Source: Alteromonas sp. MMG017 (GTDB lineage: Bacteria; Pseudomonadota; Gammaproteobacteria; Enterobacterales; Alteromonadaceae). Taken from it: DNA of 64,000 nucleotides. The stretch lies in the NCBI RefSeq assembly GCF_018100795.1, contig NZ_JAGJDY010000004.1, forward strand, positions 124,001 through 188,000. Direction: 5' to 3'. Shown here piece after piece: positions 9,596-18,754 of this stretch (its first letter is position 1; each line of letters begins with the position of its first letter). A program made the position numbers and the translations under genes. Under the pieces are notes generated by a model. It did no database searches. It was not told where the DNA came from and saw nothing but the letters and a program-made list of their open reading frames with translations.

Positions 9596-10915
9596 CTATT
9601 GCGCTGCTGCCAGTTGCTCTAACCTCAACCCTTTTGCCGTACGATGAGGGAAACCTTCCCAATACGTATGCTCTGCCTTCGGTGTTCCGTCTTCACCCAT
9701 AGCCCACACGCCGTCATTTGATACTGGTACTAGGTCTAAATAAGCTTGCATACCACTATCATTTTTAAGGTATTTACCTAACCATGCGGTAACAAAGTGC
9801 TGTGCAATGTTATTCATACGCGCGTTATCCCACACCGCGTCGATATAGTGTGAGCTGACATCAAAACCTAGTGCTTCATCAAATACGAAAGATTCTTCAG
9901 GTGCAGGCATAACTGCACCCGCATTATGGTTTGCGTTGTCGTAGGTTAACAAAGTGCGATCTACGTTTTTTGCCCCTTCCCAAATAGCGCGCACGCCGTT
10001 TTTATACCCGGACACATCATCTTGTGAACCTGCTACCAGCATCATAGGAATAGCCACGCTGTCTAAATTAAACATGCGATAGTTCATGCCCCAAGGTGCA
10101 AAGCCAATAATAGTTTTAACACGAGAGTCCACCTTGTCTCTAATACCGGTTTGATGGCGAGCCAAAGTACCAAATGGCGCACTCAGTTTGCTATTCACCG
10201 CTTGTTCGGTAATGCCCGCCCCCGCGTTGATTACCGCACCGTAGCCACCCATAGAGTAGCCAATAATACCTGTGTTACTGGCATCGGCTAATTGATACAA
10301 AAATGAACCTTCATCTTTCGCCATGGTTTCAATTTGCGATAGCACGAAAAGCTGATCGACAGAGCGGTTCACTAACGTAGATGCAAAGGCCGCTTGTGTA
10401 CGATAGGTAGAGTCGGTGTGGTCAATCGACACTACTACATAACCTTTAGAGGCGATATTTTCCGCTAAATGTGACAATAAAAAACGGTTACCAGGGTATC
10501 CATGAGATACCAACACTAATGGAAAGGCTTTTTTGGTTTCTAAAGGTGCAGCATCTCTTACTGCTTTACCGTGCAGTTCAACCTGCTGTTTACCATCGCG
10601 TATAAATGCGTTTAACACTGTATTGCCAGTACTACCCTGCTCTGCCGGATACCAAACCTCTAGGGTTAGTGAGCGGTCATAAGTAGGAAGTGGGTTTGGC
10701 TTAGCCTTAGTAGCATCAAGAGCAAGAATATCAATCTGCTTAGGATTGACCACCTCAAGCTTGCGCACCCCAATAGCATACTCGCCATAGGCTGAAAGTG
10801 CTGGTGCATCAGAGCGTTGAGTATCAATTCTATTCTCTGCATAACTGCCCGTCGCACTACCTATGCATAACACAATACATAGCCCTTTAAACAAAATATT
10901 TTTACTCACACCCAT
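9596..10915 (-). CDS. Secreted alpha/beta hydrolase, PAF-acetylhydrolase/dienelactone-hydrolase-like
   Basis: An exported serine hydrolase. The nucleophile elbow is GYSMGGYGA, and VLVSHGYPGNR supplies the usual HG oxyanion region. LLTYDNANHNAG probably holds the catalytic histidine. The layout resembles platelet-activating-factor acetylhydrolase isoform II-like enzymes; the natural ester is unknown. I place the start at 10915 (MGVSKNILFK...) because AAGGAAG lies 6 nt upstream and the protein then begins directly with a signal peptide ending near GSYA. An ATG at 10936 with AGGA is the alternative, and longer starts would bury the signal peptide. It is divergent from the next TonB receptor and convergent with the previous one. 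Confidence 0.75.
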   Translation of the reverse strand: MGVSKNILFKGLCIVLCIGSATGSYAENRIDTQRSDAPALSAYGEYAIGVRKLEVVNPKQIDILALDATKAKPNPLPTYDRSLTLEVWYPAEQGSTGNTVLNAFIRDGKQQVELHGKAVRDAAPLETKKAFPLVLVSHGYPGNRFLLSHLAENIASKGYVVVSIDHTDSTYRTQAAFASTLVNRSVDQLFVLSQIETMAKDEGSFLYQLADASNTGIIGYSMGGYGAVINAGAGITEQAVNSKLSAPFGTLARHQTGIRDKVDSRVKTIIGFAPWGMNYRMFNLDSVAIPMMLVAGSQDDVSGYKNGVRAIWEGAKNVDRTLLTYDNANHNAGAVMPAPEESFVFDEALGFDVSSHYIDAVWDNARMNNIAQHFVTAWLGKYLKNDSGMQAYLDLVPVSNDGVWAMGEDGTPKAEHTYWEGFPHRTAKGLRLEQLAAAQ

Positions 10916-11452
10916 ACCTAACTTCCTTCCATACATTTTGATATTCCTAGTTAAATCAATAATTATGCTCACATAACTGTGACACTTTAGGGATAGCATT
11001 AAAAGCACATTAACCAAATTACTCATTAAATTAAGACAACCCTACTTTTATGCCTCTACAACCCCTAAATTTACCGGTCTAATGCAAGACAAACCAGCAG
11101 CTTTATTGTTATAAACTTGTATAAATAAAACATATAGCGACTATTCACGAACTAACAGTACCCGCCAAAAATCCATATAAATACATAAATAACAACTAGT
11201 TAAGCACGAAAAATTAAATTCACGCTCACTTTACGGCCATTAAAGACTTAATTAACAAAAAGATTGCAATTGATTTACTTTTTGGTTAAATTTTGACTAT
11301 CTTCTGTCTTATATAAGACAAATGAGCAAGACAATAAGATAAATAAGCATTACGCGTTAACTACATCGTAAGCGAAATTGAAGAGAAGACCGTCGGACAC
11401 ACGGCAAATATAACTGGACTAAACCCATAAAAAAGAATTCGTGGAGAACACC
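10916..11452. other. Divergent intergenic region, 537 bp
   Basis: This AT-rich region separates the hydrolase from the receptor at 11453. The only clear element I see is the 16-bp palindrome at 11305-11320, with a loose half-site copy (GCAAGACAATAAGA) a few bases downstream. No open frame with a ribosome site is apparent. Confidence 0.5.
11305..11320. promoter_or_regulatory. Perfect 16-bp palindromic operator candidate
   Basis: TGTCTTATATAAGACA is identical to its reverse complement. It lies 133 bp upstream of the receptor start, in a region shared with the divergent hydrolase. Size and symmetry fit a dimeric repressor; the GTC-GAC arms are reminiscent of FadR/FCD-type GntR sites. That family assignment is a guess, and no such regulator is in the window. 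Confidence 0.45.
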
Positions 11453-13825
11453 ATGTTACTAAGACCTAGCACACTACATTCAAGTATTACTCGGGCATTA
11501 GCCATTGGTACTTGTATGACCATTGGCTTTGCGGCCAGCGCACAAGAAGCAGAACCTGTTGAACCGAAAGGGCTGGAAAAAATAACCGTTACCTCACAAA
11601 AACGTGTAGAAAGCTTAAATGAAGTGCCGGTTGCGGTTTCTGTCTTACGCGAAGACCAAATTAACGCTGCATTTTCTAACAACATTGAAGGTCTACAAGC
11701 ATTAGTACCATCGGTCAGTTTCCGAAAAGGTAACACAACAAGAAACTCGGCAATTACCGTGCGTGGTATTGGAACTATTTCATTTAGTGTGGCTGCTGAG
11801 CCGAGTGTCTCTACAGTAGTAGACGGCGTTGTGTTAGGCCGTGCCGGTCAAGCGTTTGTTGACTTATACGATCTTGAGCGCATTGAAGTATTACGTGGCC
11901 CGCAGGGTACTTTGTTTGGTAAAAATGCGTCGGCCGGTGTGGTTAACATTACCACTAAACGTCCTTCTGATGAATTTGAAGGCACCGCAGAAGTATCTTT
12001 GTTTCAAGACAATGAATACCGTTTAAAAACCAGTGTATCTGGTGCGTTAAACGATAATGTAAACGGTAGCCTAACCGTACTTAAATCACAGTTCGACGGC
12101 TATATTAAAAACGTTTATAACAATGAAATGACCAACGGTTACGATAAAGAAGGCGTTCGTGCCATGCTTGATATCGAAGCGGGTAACGACACTGATGTGC
12201 TTTTCATCTTTGAAAACGTGAAATCTGATGACAGCTGTTGTGCCGATTTAGAACTTTCACCAAGTGGCCGTCACCCTGATTCTGAAGCACTACCTAACAG
12301 TACTGGTACTGGTGACTTAGATTTAGAACAGCGCCTTATTGATCATGACTTTGAAACTCGCACATTAGATGAAACCACCGGTTTCTCAATGCAAGTTGAC
12401 ACCATGTTTGGTGACCATCAGTTCACTTCAATCACTGCTTACCGTGATTGGGACAACACAGAATTCCGAGAAGGTGACTTCACATCAACAGCAGGCACAC
12501 GTCCTTTCCCTGTGTTTGGCGAACCGTTCCAGTTACATGATATTGGCGCGCAAAACTGGAAACAAACTTCACAAGAATTCCGCATTGCATCGCCTGTGGG
12601 TGAGGCATTCGATTATCAAGTGGGGGCTTTCTGGTGGACCCAAAAATCTGAGCGTAACTTTACCCGTGATGCAAGTTGTCAAAATAACGCAGGTCAATTC
12701 CCAGCGGCTATCAGCACATACTTAACCGACACCTTCGGCATTGCAGACCCAACTGATGATCAAGTGAATCAGTACATTGCTGATGAAGGCCTAAGCTGTA
12801 ATTCAAACGATATTGTTAGCGCAACGGCTTACATGGAAACGCAGTTTGATAACTGGGCATTATTTGCTGATGGTAAATACCATATTAATGACGACTTGCG
12901 TCTGCTATTCGGTATTCGTTATACCGATGACGAAGTTAGCTACTCACATAACCGCAGCAGTAATGACCAATACAGTCGTACTGGTGTAGGTGTACGTAGC
13001 TTCGATACTGACTACAGCGGTAAGACTGATGAAACAAATGTATCGGGCAAGTTGGGTGTGCAGTATGACTTAACCGACAACAGCATGACGTATTTTACCT
13101 TCTCACAAGGTTATAAAGGCCCTGCGTTTAACGTGTTCTACAACATGTCAGACACAGATACCTTACCTATTGGTGAAGAAACATCAGATGCCTATGAGTT
13201 AGGGTATAAATACGCAGGCCGCAGCGTAATCTTTAACGCCGCTATCTTTAGAACTGATATTGACGGTTTCCAAGCAAATAACTCAGAGTTACTTGATTCA
13301 GTGACTATCACTCGCTTAACCAATGCAGGGTCGGTGACCACACAAGGCTTCGAATTTGACTTCATGTGGCAAGCAACAGATAACCTCTCGTTAACCGGTG
13401 GTTTATCGAAAGTAGATGCTGAAGTTGATAAGTTCTTATGCCTCGGAGCCGATTGTGGCGGTAGTTCAGGCGCTGACTTGCCTTTCTCGCCAGACCTAAA
13501 ATACTCTGTAACCGGTGAGTACATTTGGGAAATGGACAACATGGATATCATTTTAAACGGCTCGTACGTTTACACTGATGAAATGTTCGTGGGTGCGCCT
13601 GGTGCGTTTGCCGTCGAAAACGACCCAGCAGTATTACCTGACTACGCTATTGTGAATGCAAGCTTAGCGTTTTCGTTCCAAGATGATGACTACCGCATCA
13701 GTCTTATCGGTAAGAACTTAACTGACGAAAGCTATGTAACCACCTACAGCGGCGATAACTTCCGTTATCAAATCCCTCGTGATGCAGACCGTTACTTTGG
13801 TGTGCAGCTACGCGCTAAGTTCTAA
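11453..13825 (+). CDS. TonB-dependent receptor, ligand unknown
   Basis: A receptor of about 790 residues with signal peptide (…GFAASAQ) and a TonB-box region ITVTSQKR. The plug carries ITVRGIGT, VDGVVLGR and IEVLRGPQGTLFGKNASAGVVNI, and the terminal strand ends in LRAKF. It belongs to the large FecA/CirA-like superfamily whose members take up iron chelates, vitamins or small organics. I choose ATG 11453 because GGAG lies 6 nt upstream; the in-frame GTG at 11441 overlaps that ribosome site. No iron box is visible. The upstream palindrome suggests control by a metabolite-responsive regulator, so a carbon source is as likely as iron. Confidence 0.82.
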   Translation: MLLRPSTLHSSITRALAIGTCMTIGFAASAQEAEPVEPKGLEKITVTSQKRVESLNEVPVAVSVLREDQINAAFSNNIEGLQALVPSVSFRKGNTTRNSAITVRGIGTISFSVAAEPSVSTVVDGVVLGRAGQAFVDLYDLERIEVLRGPQGTLFGKNASAGVVNITTKRPSDEFEGTAEVSLFQDNEYRLKTSVSGALNDNVNGSLTVLKSQFDGYIKNVYNNEMTNGYDKEGVRAMLDIEAGNDTDVLFIFENVKSDDSCCADLELSPSGRHPDSEALPNSTGTGDLDLEQRLIDHDFETRTLDETTGFSMQVDTMFGDHQFTSITAYRDWDNTEFREGDFTSTAGTRPFPVFGEPFQLHDIGAQNWKQTSQEFRIASPVGEAFDYQVGAFWWTQKSERNFTRDASCQNNAGQFPAAISTYLTDTFGIADPTDDQVNQYIADEGLSCNSNDIVSATAYMETQFDNWALFADGKYHINDDLRLLFGIRYTDDEVSYSHNRSSNDQYSRTGVGVRSFDTDYSGKTDETNVSGKLGVQYDLTDNSMTYFTFSQGYKGPAFNVFYNMSDTDTLPIGEETSDAYELGYKYAGRSVIFNAAIFRTDIDGFQANNSELLDSVTITRLTNAGSVTTQGFEFDFMWQATDNLSLTGGLSKVDAEVDKFLCLGADCGGSSGADLPFSPDLKYSVTGEYIWEMDNMDIILNGSYVYTDEMFVGAPGAFAVENDPAVLPDYAIVNASLAFSFQDDDYRISLIGKNLTDESYVTTYSGDNFRYQIPRDADRYFGVQLRAKF

Positions 13826-13848
13826 AAACAAGTTATACATGTGTGTTT

Positions 13849-13876
13849 AAGGCGCCTATATGGCGCCTTTTTTTAT
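13849..13876. terminator. Bidirectional terminator between receptor and cydC
   Basis: AAGGCGCC, a 5-nt loop (TATAT) and GGCGCCTT form an 8-bp stem followed by TTTTTT. It is placed between the convergent receptor and cydC genes. Confidence 0.8.
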
Positions 13877-13882
13877 TAGCTT

Positions 13883-15712
13883 TTAGCCTTTCGGCTTAAA
13901 GCCAAGCACCCTGTTACGCTCATGGTGTTGTAGCTCTGCCAATGTTTGTTGCTGTTGCTCATTAGGCGTAAGCGTTGAGTAAACCGGCGGAGTTAGCGGT
14001 AATTCACCTTGGCCAACTGTGTGTTGATGGGCCTGTTTTATTTGGTTATGACTTAGTTGGTTATGATTTTGCTGGGTGCCAATTCGTTGAGTATGAAGGC
14101 TGGGGGCAGATTTACTCTGATGGCCTTTTTCATCAAGCGAGAACGTTGCATTCGGTTGTAGAGCCACAGGAACAACATGGGTAGCAACAATGACTAACCG
14201 CGAATGCGCACTCTCATTGATGACCTCGGCAACGCGCTGTTGTGCTTCGTAGTCTAGCCCTTCAAAAGGTTCATCAATTAACAACACATCGGGCATCGCT
14301 AATAAGGCTCTGGCCAATGCTAAACGCTTACCTTCACCGCCAGATAAAGCCCTCCCTCCTTTACCAACCCATTCAGCCAAGGTAGTAAGGTGCTGCAAAC
14401 CAACCCGGGCTAAAACATTGTGCATCGCATCTTCGCTTATTCCAGACGCTGCCGGATCTAAATTGAGTTTAATAGTACCGGCCAAAATGATGGGTTGCTG
14501 TTCAACATAAAGCCATTTTTCTAGCATGCCTTGTGGGGTAGCAACATTGTCTATAGAGCGTCGGCCTTCAAAAGGAAGGAGCCCGCATATTGCTTGTAGT
14601 ACGCTCGACTTACCGCATCCCGAATAGCCTTTAATCACATTCAGCCCTAATGCCTCAAACTGCATATTGACCGCTGGTAGGTTTCTTTCTTTAGCGATAA
14701 AACCCGTTAGGGAAAGAGACATGCTGGGTTTATGGGCATTTAGTAAGGGCAAGGGCTGGGTGTGCATTGCGTGTAGCTCTGCCTTGCTATGTCGCCACTT
14801 AGCAAGCTTCACGACACTGCTGAAAGTGGCGTTCGCCCAGTCTGGTGCAGCCAATAGCACCATTGGCGTAGTGAGTGCGAGCGGAACAAAATAGGCTGCC
14901 GTATTGGCAGTAAAAACAACCAACGCCACTAAAGTGAACACGCCACCTTGGAACAGCCACATAGCTTTAGACACTAGTGCCTGCTCTTTTAGTTGTGCAT
15001 CTTGTACGCGCTGAGTAGAGGGTGCATTAAACAAGCCCTTCACCGTTTTTGACTTAAGGTGCCATAAGCTACTTGCTTGAAAAAACGTCGCGCTTTGTTG
15101 CCGAAAATCAAGCTCGGCCTCAGCCGAACTAGCCACGGCTTTCAGTCCGAAAACCGCCGTAATAACACTAATTACCAGCCACACTATAGCTAGGGCGATG
15201 AAAAAACCATAACCTGGCACATTCATGAAGTACCCCGTGAGCAACAGGCCTGTCATTAGCAGCGTAACCGAGGCTAATGGCGAAACCCACGCAATAAAAG
15301 CTGAGGCAAGTTGCTCAGTGTGGTTCGCGAGCGCTTCAACTGTCCATGCTTTGCTTTCAAGCCGTTTTGCTGCTAATTGCTCAAACACAGCTAACCGTGC
15401 TTTGGCAATTCGGGTTAGCAAATCGTTGTGTCCAAGCCACATGGTGGTGTAACCAGAAGCGATACGAAGTAGTGCGAGCCCACGAATCACCACCGCAGGG
15501 ATCACGTAGTTAAACCCTATCGGGGCTATTGCGCTAATGGCAATAAACCAAGATGAAATGATAAGAATACTCAAACCCGCTATACCATGAAGCAAGGCCA
15601 AACCCAGCGCGCCATACGCAGCCATTGATGTCTGCCCGGTTAGTGATGAAGACGCTTTTGATGTAGATGTACCTTGCGCAAATGCAGCAGGCTTTAACGA
15701 TTTGGATTTCAT
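13883..15712 (-). CDS. cydC: CydC, thiol-reductant ABC exporter subunit
   Basis: One half of the CydDC heterodimer, which exports glutathione and cysteine to the periplasm and is needed to assemble cytochrome bd and periplasmic c-type cytochromes. The N-terminal half has the membrane segments. The ATPase part shows Walker A GYSGCGKSS, signature LSGGEGKR and Walker B DVLLIDEP. The start overlaps the cydD stop by 4 bp (ATGA), so the two are translationally coupled. At 609 residues it carries about 70 extra C-terminal residues rich in Gln and His beyond the ATPase core, ending GFKPKG, with no recognisable domain. Confidence 0.9.
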   Translation of the reverse strand: MKSKSLKPAAFAQGTSTSKASSSLTGQTSMAAYGALGLALLHGIAGLSILIISSWFIAISAIAPIGFNYVIPAVVIRGLALLRIASGYTTMWLGHNDLLTRIAKARLAVFEQLAAKRLESKAWTVEALANHTEQLASAFIAWVSPLASVTLLMTGLLLTGYFMNVPGYGFFIALAIVWLVISVITAVFGLKAVASSAEAELDFRQQSATFFQASSLWHLKSKTVKGLFNAPSTQRVQDAQLKEQALVSKAMWLFQGGVFTLVALVVFTANTAAYFVPLALTTPMVLLAAPDWANATFSSVVKLAKWRHSKAELHAMHTQPLPLLNAHKPSMSLSLTGFIAKERNLPAVNMQFEALGLNVIKGYSGCGKSSVLQAICGLLPFEGRRSIDNVATPQGMLEKWLYVEQQPIILAGTIKLNLDPAASGISEDAMHNVLARVGLQHLTTLAEWVGKGGRALSGGEGKRLALARALLAMPDVLLIDEPFEGLDYEAQQRVAEVINESAHSRLVIVATHVVPVALQPNATFSLDEKGHQSKSAPSLHTQRIGTQQNHNQLSHNQIKQAHQHTVGQGELPLTPPVYSTLTPNEQQQQTLAELQHHERNRVLGFKPKG

Positions 15713-17349
15713 TTCACTGTTACCTCACCGTCTGCAACATGCCAATGGGTGTCAAACCAATGCGCAGGCAATAGCTTATGCGATGCCCAAACAACGGTTT
15801 TGCCTTGTGTGACGCGAGCAATAAGCTGTGAAAGGCGATGATGTTGTTCATCGGGAATATGCGCGGTAGGCTCATCTAACAACCAAATATCAGGGTCTCT
15901 TAATAGGCCGCGAGCCAGCGCAAGCCGCTGCGCTTCACCGCCGGAGAGACTGGGGTATTCGGTCATCAAGGTATCTAAACCATCAGGCAGCGACGAAAGC
16001 CAATCGGCTAGCTCTACTGAATTTAGCACCTCGCACAACGCACTATCGCTATAGTGGGCATCAAGTAAAAGGTTGTCTCTCACGCTGCTAGGTAAAACAA
16101 CGGGGGTTTGGCTCACCCATACGCAGCTTCCATCAAAGCAGTGAGAAGCGTTGCGATGACCCGCTAATGCCTCTAACAATACCGTTTTACCACTACCAGA
16201 AACACCATTTAGGCGAATATGCTCCCCTGCTGCAACCTTGAGGTGTTCGGCTTTAAGTAAGTTAGGTATATCAAAATCTTGCGCATCAAACCCCGAAAAC
16301 GGTTTGTTTGTCACTCCCCTCTTTTTTACTTCCCCTTTATGCGCTGGCGCATTGTCGTTCAACGTATTAAACAACGAAAATAAACACTCGCTGGCCGCTT
16401 CAGCTTCGGCTTTTTGGTGATAAACCTGCCCAAGTTTTTTCATTTCGCTTAAGATCAGAGGTACAGTAAGCAACACCCAAAGCCCTTGCTGCAAGGAAAT
16501 ATCCGGCCCTAAATTAAGTTCGCCTAATAGTGAAAATCCAATAAATACCGCGACTAATGCGACCGATAGGGTGGCAAAAAAATCCAATACTGACGATGAC
16601 AAAAATGCGACACCCACCACCCGCATGGTGCGTTGATTAAGTTGTTCGCTGGCATTATTAAGCAGCCGCATCTGAGTATTATGCGCACGATAACTTGCCA
16701 TTAAAGGCAGTGCGTTGAGCCTATCGGTAAATAACCCACCTAGTCGCTCAAGCGCCACGAAATGCTTGCGATGTAGGCTGGCGGCGCCTTTCCCCACAAT
16801 GATCATAAATAAAGGAACAATCGGGAGGGCGATAGCTAACCCCATACCTATTACGGGGTTAACGTAAAAAATAACGACTAACGCCATCAAAGGGACAAGT
16901 ACAGCAACATATTGCTGTACGCGGTAATCGAAAGCCCAATTGGCGATAGAGCGAATGTGCTTCACCCAAAGTGTTTGCCAGTAAAAAAGCGAATGCTGAC
17001 GAATGAGGGCATGCTGTTGCTCGGCGAAAATACGTTGTAACTTTTGCTCCATAGCCTGCATCAACTGACTCTTACATGACAATGTAAGCGTGTTTACCAA
17101 CCCTTGCGCTAACCAACTTATAAACAGCGCAACGGATAAACCTATAATATGGAATTGGCTTGCTTTACGGGTATCTACTACCCATTCATGCATGGCGTGA
17201 GCGAAAAAATAGAAAGCGATAATAAGAGAAAAAAGCGACACACACTTCACTAAAGTGATTATCAAAACCTGCCTTCGCACGCCAAGCTTAAGCGTGTTAT
17301 CAAGTTGATTAAACCCAGCTTGAAATGTCTGTCTGTTTAACTTTTTCAT
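15709..17349 (-). CDS. cydD: CydD, thiol-reductant ABC exporter subunit
   Basis: Partner of CydC in the CydDC cysteine/glutathione exporter. It has six predicted membrane segments in the first 300 residues, then an ATPase domain with Walker A GVSGSGKTV, signature LSGGEAQR and Walker B DIWLLDEP. The length of 546 residues is close to the usual size. It sits downstream of cydABX on the same strand, separated by about 140 bp that contains a strong hairpin, so it may be read through or have its own promoter. The role is firm from the family and the context. Confidence 0.9.
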   Translation of the reverse strand: MKKLNRQTFQAGFNQLDNTLKLGVRRQVLIITLVKCVSLFSLIIAFYFFAHAMHEWVVDTRKASQFHIIGLSVALFISWLAQGLVNTLTLSCKSQLMQAMEQKLQRIFAEQQHALIRQHSLFYWQTLWVKHIRSIANWAFDYRVQQYVAVLVPLMALVVIFYVNPVIGMGLAIALPIVPLFMIIVGKGAASLHRKHFVALERLGGLFTDRLNALPLMASYRAHNTQMRLLNNASEQLNQRTMRVVGVAFLSSSVLDFFATLSVALVAVFIGFSLLGELNLGPDISLQQGLWVLLTVPLILSEMKKLGQVYHQKAEAEAASECLFSLFNTLNDNAPAHKGEVKKRGVTNKPFSGFDAQDFDIPNLLKAEHLKVAAGEHIRLNGVSGSGKTVLLEALAGHRNASHCFDGSCVWVSQTPVVLPSSVRDNLLLDAHYSDSALCEVLNSVELADWLSSLPDGLDTLMTEYPSLSGGEAQRLALARGLLRDPDIWLLDEPTAHIPDEQHHRLSQLIARVTQGKTVVWASHKLLPAHWFDTHWHVADGEVTVK

Positions 17350-17419
17350 TTACTTTATCGCACTGTCTTTCGGTCAGGAATTCGGTTCAAAAAACCGGTT
17401 TAAATGGCGAGTCAAATCA

Positions 17420-17452
17420 GGCAACGAGCATTAAAATCGTTAGCTCGTTGCC
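17420..17452 (-). other. Hairpin between cydX and cydD
   Basis: GGCAACGAGC and GCTCGTTGCC form a perfect 10-bp stem with a 13-nt loop. No U-tract follows in the direction of cyd transcription, so it looks more like an mRNA processing or stability element, or a partial terminator, that could set cydDC below cydABX. Confidence 0.4.
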
Positions 17453-17493
17453 ATTTGCGTGTTAACTACGCCATAAGTACTGCTATTACTTAG

Positions 17494-17607
17494 CTATTCG
17501 GCGTCTTCAGGGCGGTCCATGTCTTCGGTAGACTCAAGCCACATAGCATTCAAAATACCCAAAGAACACGCTAGCAATACGCCAAGGATCCAAGTGAAAT
17601 ACCACAT
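17494..17607 (-). CDS. cydX: CydX, small subunit of cytochrome bd oxidase
   Basis: A 37-residue single-span protein starting MWYFTWILGVLLACSLGILN, followed by an acidic tail (ESTEDMDRPEDAE). The MWYF(T/A)WILG start and the conserved Glu just after the membrane segment are the CydX hallmark. In E. coli CydX binds CydA and stabilises the haems of the bd oxidase. It lies 10 bp after the cydB stop with AAGGAG 6 nt upstream of the ATG, so it is the third gene of a cydABX operon. Confidence 0.93.
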   Translation of the reverse strand: MWYFTWILGVLLACSLGILNAMWLESTEDMDRPEDAE

Positions 17608-17617
17608 ATGCTACTCC

Positions 17618-18754
17618 TTAATAAATAGTGTGAGACTGATCTAAGTCGCTATTTTTTACTCGCCCACGCATCACATAATAACCATAGGCGGTATAGCACA
17701 AGATGATAGGCACAAAGATGCAAGCCACAATGAACATGATATTTAGGGTTAAGTGACTAGAAGTGGCATCCCATACCGTTAGGCTAGCTTCTGGCATAGT
17801 GATACTGGGCATTAAGAACGGGAACATTGAGAAGCCCGCGGTTAGAATAACGCCAGTAATCAGTAGTGCACTTGAAACAAATGCCATTCCTGCATTCCCG
17901 TTGCGAGAAAACATCGCACATGCTAGCCCTGCTACTACACCTAAAACAGGCGCAATAATCATCCAAGGATAGCGTGAGTAGTTAGTCATCCATGCACCGG
18001 CTTCAATAGCGACTTCTTTTTTCATTGGGTTCGAGGTGGCTAAGGTATCTACGGTAGAGGTAATAACAAAACCGTCTAATCCAAATGCCACCCACGCACC
18101 GGCAATGAGAAACAAGGCTACTGCCACTAAACTCAATATAAAAGATGTGACACGGGCTCTGGCTTCAATGAAGCCATCGGTTTTCATTTGTAACCAGGTA
18201 GCGCCGTGGTTAAGCAAGATAGCCACTGACAACAACCCAGAAACAAGTGCGAATGGGGTAAGCAAACCAAAGAAAGAGCCGGTGTAAGTTGATTTAAGCG
18301 TGTTGTCGAATTCAAACGGTACACCTAATAACAAGTTACCAAACGCCACGCCAAAAATAAGCGCAGGAATAAAACCACCGGCAAACAAGGCCCAATCCCA
18401 TGCTTTTCGCCACTGCGAATTTGGCAACTTACTGCGATAATCAAACCCAATAGGGCGCATCCACAGTGCAATTAGCGTTAACGCTAGAGCTAAATAAAAG
18501 CCTGAAAAAGCGGTGGCATAAATCATTGGCCATGCTGCAAAAATAGCGCCACCAGCCGTAATGAACCACACTTGGTTTCCATCCCAATGCGGCCCAATGG
18601 TATTAATCATTACGCGACGTTCTTTGTCTGTTTTACCAATAATGGTCAGTAGTGAACCTACGCCTAAATCGAACCCATCTGTTACCGCGAAACCAATTAG
18701 CAGCACACCGATAAGGCACCACCAGGCTACGCGAAGAAATTCATAATCAATCAT
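17618..18754 (-). CDS. cydB: Cytochrome bd ubiquinol oxidase subunit II
   Basis: Second large subunit of the bd-type quinol oxidase, an inner-membrane enzyme that reduces oxygen to water using ubiquinol and works at low oxygen. The start MIDYEFLRVAWWCLIGVLLIGFAVTDGFDLGVG matches the CydB family, including the GFDLG motif of the first helix. The length of 378 residues is normal. Its start overlaps the cydA stop by 4 bp, which indicates translational coupling. The C-terminal region includes the typical WDATSSHLTL segment. Confidence 0.95.
   Translation of the reverse strand: MIDYEFLRVAWWCLIGVLLIGFAVTDGFDLGVGSLLTIIGKTDKERRVMINTIGPHWDGNQVWFITAGGAIFAAWPMIYATAFSGFYLALALTLIALWMRPIGFDYRSKLPNSQWRKAWDWALFAGGFIPALIFGVAFGNLLLGVPFEFDNTLKSTYTGSFFGLLTPFALVSGLLSVAILLNHGATWLQMKTDGFIEARARVTSFILSLVAVALFLIAGAWVAFGLDGFVITSTVDTLATSNPMKKEVAIEAGAWMTNYSRYPWMIIAPVLGVVAGLACAMFSRNGNAGMAFVSSALLITGVILTAGFSMFPFLMPSITMPEASLTVWDATSSHLTLNIMFIVACIFVPIILCYTAYGYYVMRGRVKNSDLDQSHTIY

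Noticed and set aside
11441..11452. GTG start of the second TonB receptor
   Set aside because: It overlaps the GGAG ribosome site of ATG 11453 and would add four residues without support.
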